This document shows positions 9,629-20,914 of a stretch of 64,000 nt of DNA, one piece after another. The notes beneath the pieces are model-generated. The model was not told the DNA's origin, made no database searches, and saw only the letters and a program-made list of their open reading frames with translations. The first letter of the stretch is position 1. Each line of letters starts with the position of its first letter. This stretch comes from Galerina marginata (Eukaryota > Basidiomycota > Agaricomycetes > Agaricales > Galerinaceae): contig JAECYW010000002.1 of NCBI GenBank assembly GCA_023014335.1, forward strand, positions 4,092,001-4,156,000, in the 5' to 3' direction. The translations under genes were made by a program, and so were the position numbers.

Positions 9629-9805
9629 TTTATACAAACAACTGCTTTGGGAGTCTGAACGCGCCACCAGCTAAGACATGAATAGCACCACCATATCGAT
9701 GCGAGGGCTGGTGTGCTCTAACCCTTTTGCCCCAAACTAGTCATTATGGGAGTGTGTTCTCCGACAGATTGCCCGGAGAGGAGTTGGGCCGCTTGTTTGT
9801 ATAAA
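9629..9805. mobile_element. Candidate MITE with 13-bp perfect inverted repeats
   Basis: TTTATACAAACAA at the left end and its exact reverse complement TTGTTTGTATAAA at the right end bound a 177-bp segment without coding potential. It lies in a stretch present in duplication copy 2 but absent from copy 1, where the flanking sequences are nearly adjacent. A target-site duplication is not clear, so exact ends and superfamily are undecided. Confidence 0.5.
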
Positions 9806-10480
9806 TAATGGCACATTGTGGGGAATTTTCGAAAGTGGCTAGGGTCTTGCAGTTAGCCGGAATGCTGCCATAACATGATTTACACATCGCGGCTAAGTAT
9901 TCAGCTTGAAAACTAAGTCCATATCACCACCACACACCACTGCATCAATACTTGGTTAGTAACAGCCATCGGTTGGACAAAGCAAATACTAGTACCTGGC
10001 ATTGTCCAGTGGCTTGAAGAGTGACATCGTGGAAGCGCATACTCAAAGGTCGCAAGGCTATGCTAGATTGTACCTACGGAAACAAATGACAGAGGCAAAA
10101 ATTCCCCGATTTATTTTCAGCTTTTTTGCATCCTTCTCAAATATTCGTGTGTGGAACCTCAGGTTGAAGCAACAAATTCACATGTCCCTCGCCATTAGTC
10201 GATAAGATATAATGACCTGTCGTCATTTTTTTTTACCTTTGCTGCCACGAACTGCCAGCGTTTTCCTACCAGAAAGTCCGAGAGAGTTATTCCCTTGTCT
10301 TCTGCTTCGATGTCATAGTCGGCGCTGAAACGGTGATTCAGATTATGGATTTTTGCTAATTATATGTTGAATTGGGAGACAGCTCCCAAGTCCAAATGCC
10401 GACTTGAATGCACAGAGATTCACGCCGAACTGATGGTTCCAGCCTGTAGGGCTGTTTTCCGTTCAATCATCCTAGAACCC

Positions 10481-11574
10481 TCACCGTGGAGTCCATAAAT
10501 ACAACTGCCATTAGGAACAACTGTGAACACGCCTTACACGGGCTAATTTGTCTTCCGACTCTGACAACCGGAGAGTGAAGCAAATGAATAGACGTGAGTC
10601 CTAACAGACGACTGAACCTAAGTGGACAGCTTACAAGCGCCTAAAATTACTAGTATCTCGATTTGGGTTTGAGCTTATCGATCTTATTTCCTGGACAGAT
10701 CATTAAATTGCGGGGCCTTCCCCAACGGGAGTCAAAATAATTCATGCGCCCTCACACAACCCACTCGCCGATTGGGAGTCCTCCGTCCCGAAGTGTGCTC
10801 ATCCAGCTACCCTAACGTTCCCACAACAAGATAAGCGCCCGTAACGGCCGACCGGCCTGCCTTCAACTTCTGAGGTTCAACCTCATGAGCTATGGCCTGA
10901 AGTCAACCATTTATTCCCCGAGTCATATTAGTATTACGCAAACTCAAATGGCTTTCCGTTGACGTCCAGTAGAACGTTCCTTGTTTGTATGACAAGTTGC
11001 ATGAATCACAGCAAGTCCCGGCCTGCTGCTGGCAACGTGGCAAGGTCGTGGCCAGTCAGCCAGATCCACCCTTCCTCACCCGTAAATCACCCTGGTAGCG
11101 AACCTGTGCAAACCAGAGCGGTATTATTGAGCATATACTCAGGAATAATGGACCGGTATTGATGGAAGTCCAATTTCCAAGGGAGTTTTGCTTTGGTTTT
11201 GCTTGACCCAGGGAGTGAAGTGAATCTACTAGTACAATACTCCTGCCAATGAGAGGCAGTAGAATCAGGACTAGAAATGTCTTAAGTACCTCATGCCTAC
11301 CGGTTTGAACCCTGAGGCGTGCAGACGCGTTGAGAATTTGTTACGAAAGCTATTCGCCGTTCGCATTTTAGGAGGAGTTTGGTCGTGTTTGTGTTCTCAC
11401 GTGAAGGTGCAGCGCTTCTGCCTCGTTCAAGTTGATGGCGCAGCTGTCCCCGAAAATTACATGTCATTTCGTTTCACACCTGCATGCCCATGATGGACTT
11501 GTGGTGACCTTGAAGTTCGTTCATTTCGACGCCTTATTAACATTCAGTACAGAGGCTCTGCTTAAGCCAACAAT
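10481..11574. other. Intergenic, no supported gene
   Basis: No domain-bearing frame or spliced model found; separates the poly-Gly duplication from the hydrolase pair. Confidence 0.4.
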
Positions 11575-13596
11575 ATGGCTCCTCAAACGAACAAACTCCC
11601 GGAATCTTCAACCACCAGTGCCCAACGACCTCAGGGATCATTTTCTGTCAAGTTTATTGTGAAAGCGGCGCTTGTTCTCTTCATTGCATACGCAGCTGGA
11701 TATTATAACGTTGTTCATCTCAACCTTTCTTTACCACGGTGGATTACAAGTCGAAATAAACATGTCATTTGTCGCCCGCCACTACCGCCTCTAAAGACGC
11801 AGGCGCTCGACCTAAACGACTACCACATTCGACGTGCTTCATATAAACTTGACGCGTCACTAAGAGAGCTTGCCTCTTTGGATGACCTTAACAGCGTCAC
11901 TGTCGCTGTAGTCACACCGGATGGACCGGTATTCACCAAAGGCTATGGTGTCAGACGCGCAAATGAAACCGGTGCTCGACGAGGCCAGGTCGATGAGAAC
12001 ACCATCTATCGTCTCGCTTCTGTCTCCAAGATGTTCACCGCGCTGGAGCTGTGGATTTTGAAAGAGAGAGGTGCTTTGGAATGGTATGTTACACCCTGTA
12101 CGAGCTTCGTCATTCTAACATCCTTTATTCTTCGCAAGGGACGACGACATCACGAAGTACTTGCCTGAGTTCCGTTATTTCCCTGGAGGCTGGGCGGAAC
12201 ACCAAAATTCACATCTTGAATACCCCAATCGTCCTTCCGAACCGATAACACTTCGGCAAATAGCGTCTCATATGTCGGGTATACCACGAGATTTTCCTCC
12301 CGCATTGCTTTGGGATTGGCCAAATAGCATGAAGGGATCCGGTCTACCACATTACAACGGACGGCCAACCCCTTCAGAGAATGAAATTTTCCAAGCAATT
12401 CAGTCATTTCCTCTCGCTAATGATCCATATTCTCCACCTCTGTACTCGAACACTGGCTATGCGCTTCTTGGGATGGCAGCTCTTGCCGCCCACCGAGCAC
12501 AAGGAGGTCAGGCGTCGACTTTCTCGGACCTCATTCAACAAGATATCTTTAAGCCACTTGGTCTGAATGGAAGCTCGTTCCTCGTTACAAACGAGAACAG
12601 AGCCCAGGTGGCTGTTTCATTCTATGACAGTGATGAAATAGTGAATCACTTTACTTCGCTTTCCCTTGTTAACTTTTCTCATCATTCATCGCAGGACGTA
12701 GACCTCGGCACCATGAACCCCTCTTACGGACAACTGTCCTCGGTAGCAGACCTGACGAAAGTTATGCAAATGTTTTTGGATTCGTCAAATCCAGAGAGCC
12801 TTATCTCTCCGTATAGTCTAAGGGAGTGGTTAAGGCCTACGCATGCGTGGATGGATGACATGACGGAGGCAGGGTTGTTGTGGGAGATCCTCAAGATACC
12901 CGACTCATATGACCGACGACAACGTGTCTATCAAAAAAGTATGTAATTTTTCCTTTTATTATGCTCGGGGATGACATTATGTGTTTTACAGTGGGCGAAT
13001 TCATGGGACAAAACTCTGGTTTCGCGTTCAACCCCACATCCTCATTTGGGATCGTCGTTCTCATGACAGGCGTGTACGGCGACACAGAAAAAGTCATAAC
13101 AAATGCCTTCCAATATTTCCAGCCCGCCTTTGACGCCATCCACGAAAGGGGTACCAAGAAACTGTACGCCGGCACTTGGAAATCGGAAGAGTCGAACAGC
13201 ACGGCTGTCATCAGCGTCACAGACGGTTCTCTGTGGATGGACAAGTTCACCTTGCAAGGGAGCGACATACTCGCCGTTCTGCGTGATGATTACCCGGAAA
13301 AGGTTGCTCTCACATTTACAGGAAGAGATGAAGAATTTCGGTGAGTTGACCTGGCGATTCATTGGATAATCGATTATCGATCTTCCGTCCATAGGCTCGC
13401 CAAGGGGTACAGACCGTACACTGGAAAAGCCCACTACGGGTGCATGCCTTTCTGGGTCATCAACGATCCAGGACATTCATCCCGTGGAGCTCCTGTTGAT
13501 ATTATCTATTTTGTTGACCACGAGGACGGAACGAGGACGCTCGAGGTACCCTCGTCTGGAATCTCTTTGAAACGCGTTCGCCCCTGTGGGCTTTGA
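11575..13596 (+). CDS. Membrane-anchored beta-lactamase-like serine hydrolase A
   Basis: Five exons (11575-12083, 12139-12640, 12695-12938, 12992-13340, 13395-13596) close in frame to 601 aa. The N-terminus is short, then one membrane segment (about residues 23-50, KAALVLFIAYAAGYYNVV) and no cleavable signal, so a type II anchor is likely. The beta-lactamase/class C PBP-like fold (PF00144) is shown by the SVSK tetrad (SxxK nucleophile) in RLASVSKMFTAL and by YSNTGYALLG (Y-x-N, the general base region). A C-terminal domain of about 130 aa follows. Family members hydrolyse or transfer esters, amides or peptides; the substrate cannot be read here. It is the tandem paralog of the next gene, with the same intron positions. 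It need not confer antibiotic resistance. Confidence 0.88.
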
Positions 13597-13926
13597 GTTG
13601 GTCACCTGTTCGGTTGTTTGCTTTCGATTTGCTATCTCAATGCTTTATAATAGCACTGTGCTTTTGTATTCAATTTCTATAATCTATGAAGCTCATCTTC
13701 GTTGGAATTACTTTGAAGGTTAACAAGGATATTAAGTAGTTATAAACCTGCATCCTACGTCATCCTGAGTTTGCGACCGGGCGACCAGCGTCTATATGTT
13801 GTTTGAATCCCACGGGACCTCCAATCAGGCTGCCAACTTGCAGCGTCATCTTAGCGTCATTCTTCTGATCTACCAACTGGACCTTGGGGCGAGGCGCACC
13901 CTATATTAAGCTCGACTTTCAGCTTC

Positions 13927-15945
13927 ATGAACTTCATGAACTCACTTGCGCGGGCTACCAGTACTGGACGTGGCCTTTATCTCTGGTTGACGAACATGCA
14001 CACCGACACCCCCTTCAAAATCTTTCTGACATTCTGCCTAGCGTATCTCGCTGGCCACTATAACCTCTTTGCTCTCGTCGCACCTTGGCGATGGAAGAAA
14101 AAAAATGAAAAGAATGATGTTCCGGAAACGTTTCATCCAGAACTACCTCCCTTATTGACCCCACCATCAGCAGATGAACCTGCCATCCAGGAAGCCTCAC
14201 GTAAACTCGATGTCCGGCTCCAAAAGCTACACGCAGGAGGATTAGTTCAAGGATTGAACGTGGTAGTAGTAACCGCCAATGGCCCCATCTTCTCGAAGGG
14301 ATATGGTGCTGTAAACACCGATGAAAATGACCCAGAAAAACGCAAGGATGTGGACGAAAACACGATTTTTCGCATTTCTTCTCTCACCAAACTGTTCACT
14401 ACTCTCAAGCTATGGATGCTGAAGGAGAAAGGCGCCATTTCTTGGTATGTCGCATTTTGTCTCCAAGATTCTTAATGCTAGAACATTATTGCCAGGGACG
14501 ATGACATCAAAAAATATCTTCCCCAATTCTCTTACACTCCCGGAAGTTGGGAGCAGTATTTGAAACGAGATCCAATCAGGTTTGAATCTCCAACAGAACC
14601 AATTACTCTTCGACAGATCGCGGCGCACATCGCTGGCATTCCTCGGGACTTTCCTCCACCGCAGATTCCAGAATTTCCTGAGAATATGGACGGCGCTGGA
14701 CTTCCTCATTACCACACCAAATCCATTCCAACAGAAGACGAAATTTTAGATGCTATCAAGACATTCCCGCTCTCTAATATACCTTACTATCAGCCTCTGT
14801 ACTCAAACACTGGATATGCTCTCCTTGGGATGGCTTGCATGGTTGCCAACTCCGCTCATGAGGGCGCCTCTTCGCCCAAGTCATTTCCGGAGCTCATTCG
14901 TCGAGATATTTTTGAACCTCTAGGAATGAATTCTAGCTCGTTTCGTCTTGCGGATCAAGATAAGCCTCGGGTTGCAGTAGCTTGTACCGACAATGATGAT
15001 CTCGTCAGTTACATATCTCCTCTGGTTTTATCACGGAATTCTCATCCTTTTTTTGCTAGGACGTGGATTTAAAGGCGATGAATCCCTCCTACGGTGTGCT
15101 TACTAGTGCTGCCGACCTCGTAAAATTGATGAAGACCTTTCTGGACCCGACTCGTCACGATTGCCTCATCTCTCCATACATTCTCAGGCAATGGTTGAGA
15201 CCGGTGCACGCATGGATCGACGACCTGACTGAAGTCGGTCTTCTCTGGGAGATACTTAAAATACCTGCCGCATTTGGTCGACGTCAGCGAATATATCAAA
15301 AATGTGCGCCTCTTCATCATCATCTTAGCCACCGACTAACGGGAAATGATCCAGTGGGCGAATTTAATGGCCACTATTCTGCCTTTGCGTTCAACCCAAC
15401 GTCTTCGTTCGGAGTCATCGTTCTCATGACAGGATCGTATAGAGACACGGAAAGCATCGTCATCGAAGCCTTCAAACATTTTCAGCCGGTGTTCGAAGAC
15501 TTCCAAACCCAAGCTGCAATAAATACATATTCCGGAACGTGGAGATCAGAAGATGGTAAGAGCGAGGCAGTGATTAGTGTCGTTGAAGGCTCCATGTGGC
15601 TCGATGAATATTCGTTGAATGGCAACGACCTTCTCGCAATTCTCCGCGACGATAAACCAGAGAAGATAGCTCTCGCTCCAACAGGGAGGGAACGAGAATT
15701 TAGGTGAGCACCTGTCCGATTATTATATCACAACAGAAGGAATACTGAAAACTCTACTCGTAAGACTTGCGAAGGGATATCGGCCTGTGACTGGTTGGAG
15801 ACATTATGGATGCATGTCGTACTGGGTTATTGGCAGTCCTGGGCATGCTCGTGGTGCACCCGTTGACTTGATTTATTTCGCACAACATCCTGGTGGAATG
15901 ACACTTGAGATCCCATCTGTAGAAACCTCATTAAAACGTGTATAG
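13927..15945 (+). CDS. Membrane-anchored beta-lactamase-like serine hydrolase B
   Basis: Five exons (13927-14444, 14496-15003, 15060-15303, 15355-15703, 15765-15945) close in frame to 599 aa; all four introns match those of paralog A in position. A single N-terminal membrane segment (about residues 36-50, FLTFCLAYLAGHYNLF) precedes the catalytic domain. The SxxK motif is SLTK in FRISSLTKLFTTL and the tyrosine motif is YSNTGYALLGMA. The third intron (51 nt) has no stop in frame, so an unspliced reading looks open; alignment with paralog A shows it should be removed. A TATA-like TATATTAA lies close upstream at about 13903. Head-to-tail order with only about 330 bp between the genes indicates tandem duplication. 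Confidence 0.88.
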
Positions 15946-16871
15946 GCCTCTAACACTCTGGGCTAATTATTTAGCGTGAGTAGTGGCTTGATCGTTCCAT
16001 CGTTTCCGCAGTCAATCGTAATCCTATTTCGCTAGTGTTATCAAACCGGATAAACATCGAATTGAGGTAGATTACATAACGAGTTATGAAGGAGTCAACA
16101 TAACGAAAAAGAAAAAGAGACAAATACTCGTAGTCCTAGTAGGCGACGCTTCAAACTGATCCCAATTTCTACGAAGTCGCGGGGTTGTGAGATAGGTCTA
16201 GCTACACAAAAAATTGTTCGAGTGATTTGATTCCCACGACCTTTAGGTCTTGGGTTTTACACGGTACTTAGTTGGATATGATTTTTGGTGGTCTGGCAGC
16301 ACCTGATCCCATCGTGACCTTTTCTTAGACCGTCTTTGACCAAATCTTTCTCTTTTCCCTTCACTACTATTTTGAGCATCATTTTAATCTCTTTTCTCCC
16401 TAATCTGAAGTGGACTTGCCCGCTTTTTATTTCTTTCATCAAGCAGTTTTCCGCATCAAAAACTTGTCAAAAACTGTTGGTCTGTATTGGTTTTGCCGTA
16501 TTTATCTCCATGTTCCCGGCAGGCCTTTTTGTGAGTTTGTGTGGTGTAGGTTATTCGTATTTCTCTTACTGCCTAACTCTATCGAAATATTCAGGTCGGA
16601 TTTGTAGCATAAGCCTCGAACTTCTTCCAACAAATTTTGAGATCAACAAGCCACGAGGAGCCAACCGCAGGTTGGCGGAATCTGCATTTCAAGGTACTAC
16701 TGAGCGTCACCTCCAGCGTAGGCTGTGGGGATGAGGGAGTGGGCATTGCCGGTCACCTGCCTTACAAGGCTTATGGGCTGAGGTACCGTTTGGGAGCGCC
16801 ATTGAACAGTCTATGATTCAAAACTGAGCATGTGCCTTCGGGAAACAAAAGAAAAACAAATACTTGAGACT
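15946..16871. other. Duplicated flank plus unmatched 520-bp segment
   Basis: 15990-16250 is the left part of duplication B and matches about 18740-18990. The stretch 16252-16775 has no counterpart in copy 2, where the flanks join directly, so it is an insertion in copy 1 or a deletion in copy 2. An open frame of 132 codons inside it (16336-16734) shows no domain. Confidence 0.45.
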
Positions 16872-17201
16872 TTAAGTCATAACAATGTAGCCCGACGAGC
16901 GGAGGCTGCAGATGTTTGATGTGTAAAGGATCCCACAATTTGGATGACGGCACAGGCGGCCGAAGCAGCCAGGGATGCCTCCTCCTCCACCGCCGCCTCC
17001 TCCACCTCCACCTCCTCCACGGCCACCAGGATTTCCGGGACTTCCTTGATTAGGAGGGCAGCCACAGGGAGCACCATTGACGCCGTCTGCACCCTTTTCG
17101 CCGTCGTATCCATCCCGTCCTCCTCCTCCGCCACCACCGCCGCCTCCGCCCCTACCACCACAGCCTGGATTGCCTGGCCTTCCTGGTCTACCTGGTGACA
17201 T
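16872..17201 (-). CDS. Cys-core glycine-rich collagen-like protein (109 aa)
   Basis: Head MSPGRPGRPGNPG (collagen-like triplets), then CGGRG plus poly-Gly, an acidic variant core (DGEKGADGVNGAPCGCP), PGNPGGRGG, a second poly-Gly run and a Cys-rich tail (CFGRLCRHPNCG) of about 35 residues. TATAAAAG sits at 17269-17276 on -, about 68 nt before the ATG. The frame is open about 59 codons further upstream, across the TATA box, so I take the shorter start. Just behind the stop TAA a donor-like GTATTTG suggests a 3' UTR intron. Closest relative: 19083-19415, created by segmental duplication. No signal peptide; role unknown. Cys residues could crosslink or bind metal (inference). Confidence 0.8.
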   Translation of the reverse strand: MSPGRPGRPGNPGCGGRGGGGGGGGGGGRDGYDGEKGADGVNGAPCGCPPNQGSPGNPGGRGGGGGGGGGGGGGGIPGCFGRLCRHPNCGILYTSNICSLRSSGYIVMT

Positions 17202-17268
17202 GGTGTAAAGAGTAAATGTAGTGAGTGTGTTTAGAGATGAGTAATGAATTGAGCGCAAGTATCTACCA

Positions 17269-17276
17269 CTTTTATA
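17269..17276 (-). promoter_or_regulatory. TATA box, TATAAAAG
   Basis: A perfect TATAAAAG on -, conserved at the same spacing in the duplicated copy (19483-19490). Confidence 0.65.
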
Positions 17277-19082
17277 GTCTTCCCACTCGCTGAAGCCAAA
17301 TATGGGAACAGCATTTCGTAGGCGCTTGTCATTCAAGGCTTTCCTTGCATGGTATAGAGCGGTGAAGGTGCTGTGCACAGTCGATTATCCAGTGAGAAGG
17401 ACAGAATGAATGAAGAAACAGCCTTTACGCCCTCGGCACGAGGATGTACCGACTGAACATCTGTGCATGGCGAGTGCACCGCCGATTCACATGGGGTCGT
17501 CCCTTGATTACACTTGCCTATCTTTAGTTGACTGTACTAATTCAAGTGTCTGATGGTCAGAATAACTCGTGTCGGCTTGTTCAGTAGGCGATGTTCTCGG
17601 GATCTCCCATCGCCTCATTGCTCAAGCGGTGTAAGTGAGTCGTAAGGACGGGCAGTTCGTGGGGCATCAGTTAAAGTGAGGGTCATATGCCAGTGGCCAC
17701 GGGACACTAATAAAGCGACACAGGATGTCGTCCAAATCGGGTGATCTACAACATATCAGTTGGCTTCTTCTTTTCGGCGGGCGTACTATGCCGATGGGAA
17801 GAGGCCAAACCTATAGGAGAGATGCTCCAGCGCCCCAGTAAACTGGTAGTGGAAGAAAACTTCTCATAATCAAGAGTAATTAGCAACCGAAATCTATCCT
17901 CCGACATCCGAGGATTAGATGTTTTCATAACGTCCTGATTTGGGAATAAGCGCCGGGTAGGCGCCGACCAGCCGTACTATATTGTTGTCATCAGTTCTGC
18001 CTGTCTTCTCCATGACATGCACCATAAAGCCATGGAAGATGCCTCGAGAGTCGAGGCATACACTTGACGGAAATTCAAGGCCGTCGTGCACGGTTGTACT
18101 GCTTTTAACGAAGGTCTCTCGATTTGTATATATCTGTGGCAAGTACTGGAACAACCATTTCCGCCGATCTGGAATAAATGACGGCTGGAAAGGACTGTCA
18201 GCCACGGACGCAGTCGTCCAAAACAACGGAGGGATGTAATGGCCAAATACGCTAATAAGGGGATTGTGCGACAAACTAAACCCAAGAGCGTATCATAGTC
18301 ACATAAATTTAGATTTAGATTATTGTAACTAGTCGTGGTGCATTTGGTAAGCGGCCAAAATGAGATTCATTGAGAACCAATTGAGAACGAGTAACTTCAA
18401 TTTAGTTCGATTCCGCATGGGAACAGAATTTTTGAGAACGCCGGTATGGCATACCAATAAATTTACAGTGTTCCGATTCCGCATCTGTTTGGCGCCGCAG
18501 GCGCGGTGCTTGTTTTTTAATCTGTGCTGTTTGCGGGATATTTTCGGGAGGACAACGACCAAAAGAAGCACTGTGATGACATAATATTTCCTAATATACT
18601 TAGGTGTGTGCCTGGCTGGTTGGTTCAGCGAAAGTTCATCTGCAGAAAATTAAAACCTTTATAGACCTCTAATCAACCCTCCTGGCTAAATATGGAATTA
18701 GTCAGTGTTGAGTAGTGACAAGTTAAACGTTCCATCTTTTCCGCAGCCATTGCCAGCCAACCGTCAATCCTATATTGCTAGTGTTATCAAACTGGATAAA
18801 CAACGAATTCAGGTAGGTTACGCCCATAACGAAGAGGTAGTAATTATAAAGGAGTCAACATAACTAAAAGAAAAAGAGATAAGTACTCGTAGTTCTAGTA
18901 GGCGACGCTTCAAACTGATCCCAAATTCTACAAAGTCGCGGGGTGTGAGATAGGTCTATCTACACAAAAAACTGTCCAAGCGATTTGATGTGCTGAGGTA
19001 CCGTTTGGGAGCGCCGTTGAACGATCTATTTAAAATGAGCACGCGCCTTTGGGGAACAAAAGAAAAACAATTACCTGACGAC
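17277..19082. other. Duplicated upstream DNA, no firm gene
   Basis: Upstream flank of copy 1 (to about 18260), an unmatched 0.4-kb stretch, then the downstream flank of copy 2. An open frame of 119 codons on - (17915-18274) is partly preserved in related sequence at about 20.2 kb and 39.4 kb but with frame breaks there. It may be a decayed gene or a non-coding repeat. Confidence 0.4.
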
Positions 19083-19415
19083 TTAGTTTACCCCGCGATA
19101 ACCAAGTGGCTGGACTTGGCGGTTGTAGCAGCTGTTTGATATGTAGCTAATCCCACAATTGGGATCACCGCAGCCCAAGCAGCCACGGTTGCTTCCTCCT
19201 CCACCGCCGCCGCCTCCACCGCCTCCTCCTCCACGGCCACCAGGATTTCCGGGATTTCCTTGATTAGCAGGGTACCCACACGGAGCACCATTGGCGCCAT
19301 TGGCACCGTTGTTGCCGTTGTATCCATTCCACCCTCCTCCTCCTCCACCGCCACCGCCTCCGCCCCTGCCACCACAACCTGGGTGCCCTGGGTGGCCTGG
19401 TCTGCCTGCTGACAT
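19083..19415 (-). CDS. Cys-core glycine-rich collagen-like protein (110 aa)
   Basis: Head MSAGRPGHPGHPG, then CGGRG plus poly-Gly, core NGNNGANGANGAPCGYP, GNPGNPGGRGG, a second poly-Gly run and a Cys-containing tail (RGCLGCGDPNCG) of about 38 residues. One core Cys remains where the paralogs have CGC (here CGY). Promoter TATAAAAG at 19483-19490. The stop TAA is followed by GTCAG|GTAATTG, a likely 3' UTR donor. Protein divergence from the 16872-17201 copy is concentrated in the tail, while head, Cys motifs and poly-Gly architecture are kept, as expected for selected rather than drifting sequence. Function unknown. Confidence 0.8.
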   Translation of the reverse strand: MSAGRPGHPGHPGCGGRGGGGGGGGGGGWNGYNGNNGANGANGAPCGYPANQGNPGNPGGRGGGGGGGGGGGGGSNRGCLGCGDPNCGISYISNSCYNRQVQPLGYRGVN

Positions 19416-19482
19416 GGTGTAAAGAGTAAATGTGTTGAGTGTGTTTAGAGATGAGTGATGCATTGAGGGTAAGTATCTACCA

Positions 19483-19490
19483 CTTTTATA
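19483..19490 (-). promoter_or_regulatory. TATA box, TATAAAAG
   Basis: Identical motif and spacing (about 68 nt to ATG) to the box at 17269-17276. Confidence 0.65.
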
Positions 19491-20914
19491 GTCTTCCAAC
19501 TCGCTGAAACCAAATATGGGAACGGCATTTCGTAGGCGCTTGTCATTCAAGGCTTTCCTTGCATGGTACAGAGCGGTGAAGGTGCTGTGCACAGTTGATT
19601 ATCTTGTGAGTAGGACAGAAAGAATGAAGAAACAGCCTTCACGACCTCGGCGAGAGGATGCACGGACTGAACATCTGTGCATGGCAGGTACATACACCGC
19701 CGTTTCAAATGGGATCTTCCCTTGATTACATTTGCCTATCTCTAGATTGACCACATTAATTTAAGTGTCTGATGGTCAGGATAACTCGTGTTCGCTTGTT
19801 CAGTAGGCGATGTTCTCGGGATCTCCCATCGCCTCATTGCTCAAGCGGTGTAAGTGAGTCGTAAGGACGGGCAGTTCGTGGCGGTATTAGTTTAAGCGAG
19901 GGTCATATGGCCACGGGGAACTAATAATCGGTACAGGATGTCGTCCAAATCGGGCGATCTACGACATATCAGTTGGCTTCTTCCCTTCGGCGTACTATGC
20001 CGATGGGAAGTGGCCAAATCTATAGGCGACATGCTCCAGCGCCCCAGTAAGCTGGTAGTGGAAGAAACCTTCTCGTAGTAACTAGCCCCGAAATCTATCC
20101 TCCGACATCCGAGGATTAAATGTTTTCATAACGTCCTGATTTGGAAATAAGCGCCGGGTAGGCGCTGACAAGCCGTACTATATTTGTGTTATCAGTTCTG
20201 CCTGTCTTCTCCATGACATGCACCATAAAGCCATGGAAGATGCCTCGAGGCATGCATTTGACGGAAATTCAAGGCCGTTGTGCACGGTTGTACTGCTTTT
20301 TGCGAAGGTCTCTCGATTTGTATATCTCTATGGCACGTACTGGAAATGCCATTTCCGCCAATCTGGAATAAATGAAGGCTGGAAAAGACTGTCAGCCACG
20401 GCCGCAGTTGTTCTAACAACAGAGGGTTTCGATTCGCGATGTCAAGAACACCACCAGCAGAAGAACAGATGTTTCCATTTTTCACCGTGCCACTGATCCA
20501 AGTACGCCCTTGAAATTCATTTGACAAAGTTTCAATGCCATGATCCCCGTGCCATACATAGCAGCTAGCGCATTCAAGGGTTCTTGCAGAAAGTGCTGCG
20601 ATGAGATTTAGAATCAGCCCAAATTAGTAGTTAAGTAGTCATCTGATTTCTTTTTTAAAATTCGTTTCAAAGTGAAAATCGTATATTCCCATAAACAATA
20701 TCCAGTCCATTATGCGTATCGCCCGTTTTCTGCAACGCCAGCCGCCAAAAAGACCATCAACTTCGAGTAGTACGAGTCATCGTTTGAAGAAGTTGGTTGG
20801 AGTCCTTTGTAAGCGCTATTAGTATCTGATCCCTGTGCAAACTGTCAGTATCCTCGAATTTAGCAACAAAATGAGCAACACACATAATGGACTCAGCCAT
20901 ATCGACCATGATGC
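19491..20914. other. Duplicated upstream DNA, no firm gene
   Basis: Upstream flank of duplication B copy 2, followed by about 370 nt of unique sequence before the next - strand gene. No domain-bearing frame seen. Confidence 0.4.

Larger units (their letters stand above)
8690..10480. repeat. Segmental duplication A, copy 2
   Basis: Direct repeat of 5820-6965 including the poly-Gly gene, its promoter and upstream flank. Differences include expansion of the GGN codon tract and an insertion at about 9612-9880 that contains a short inverted-repeat element. Confidence 0.8.
15990..18260. repeat. Segmental duplication B, copy 1
   Basis: Carries the Cys-core gene at 16872-17201 with both flanks. It matches 18740-20500 in direct orientation over most of its length, for example TGTGCACAGT near the promoter and the segment around 18010 against 20212 (CATGACATGCACCATAAAG). 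Confidence 0.85.
18740..20540. repeat. Segmental duplication B, copy 2
   Basis: Direct repeat of 15990-18260. It includes the Cys-core gene at 19083-19415, its promoter and about 1.1 kb upstream. Its outer end continues into sequence whose inverted relative is at 39.1-39.7 kb. Confidence 0.85.

Noticed and set aside
15304..15354. Reading through the third intron of hydrolase B as coding
   Set aside because: It is open in frame, but paralog A has an intron at the same place and GT, branch and AG signals are present.
16336..16734. 132-codon + strand frame
   Set aside because: No domain, no promoter or splice signals, and absent from the duplicated copy.
17202..17378. N-terminal extension of about 59 codons on the Cys-core genes (also 19416-19592)
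   Set aside because: The frame is open in both duplicates, but the TATA box lies inside the extension and other paralogs start at the shorter Met; the open frame can be explained by recent duplication.
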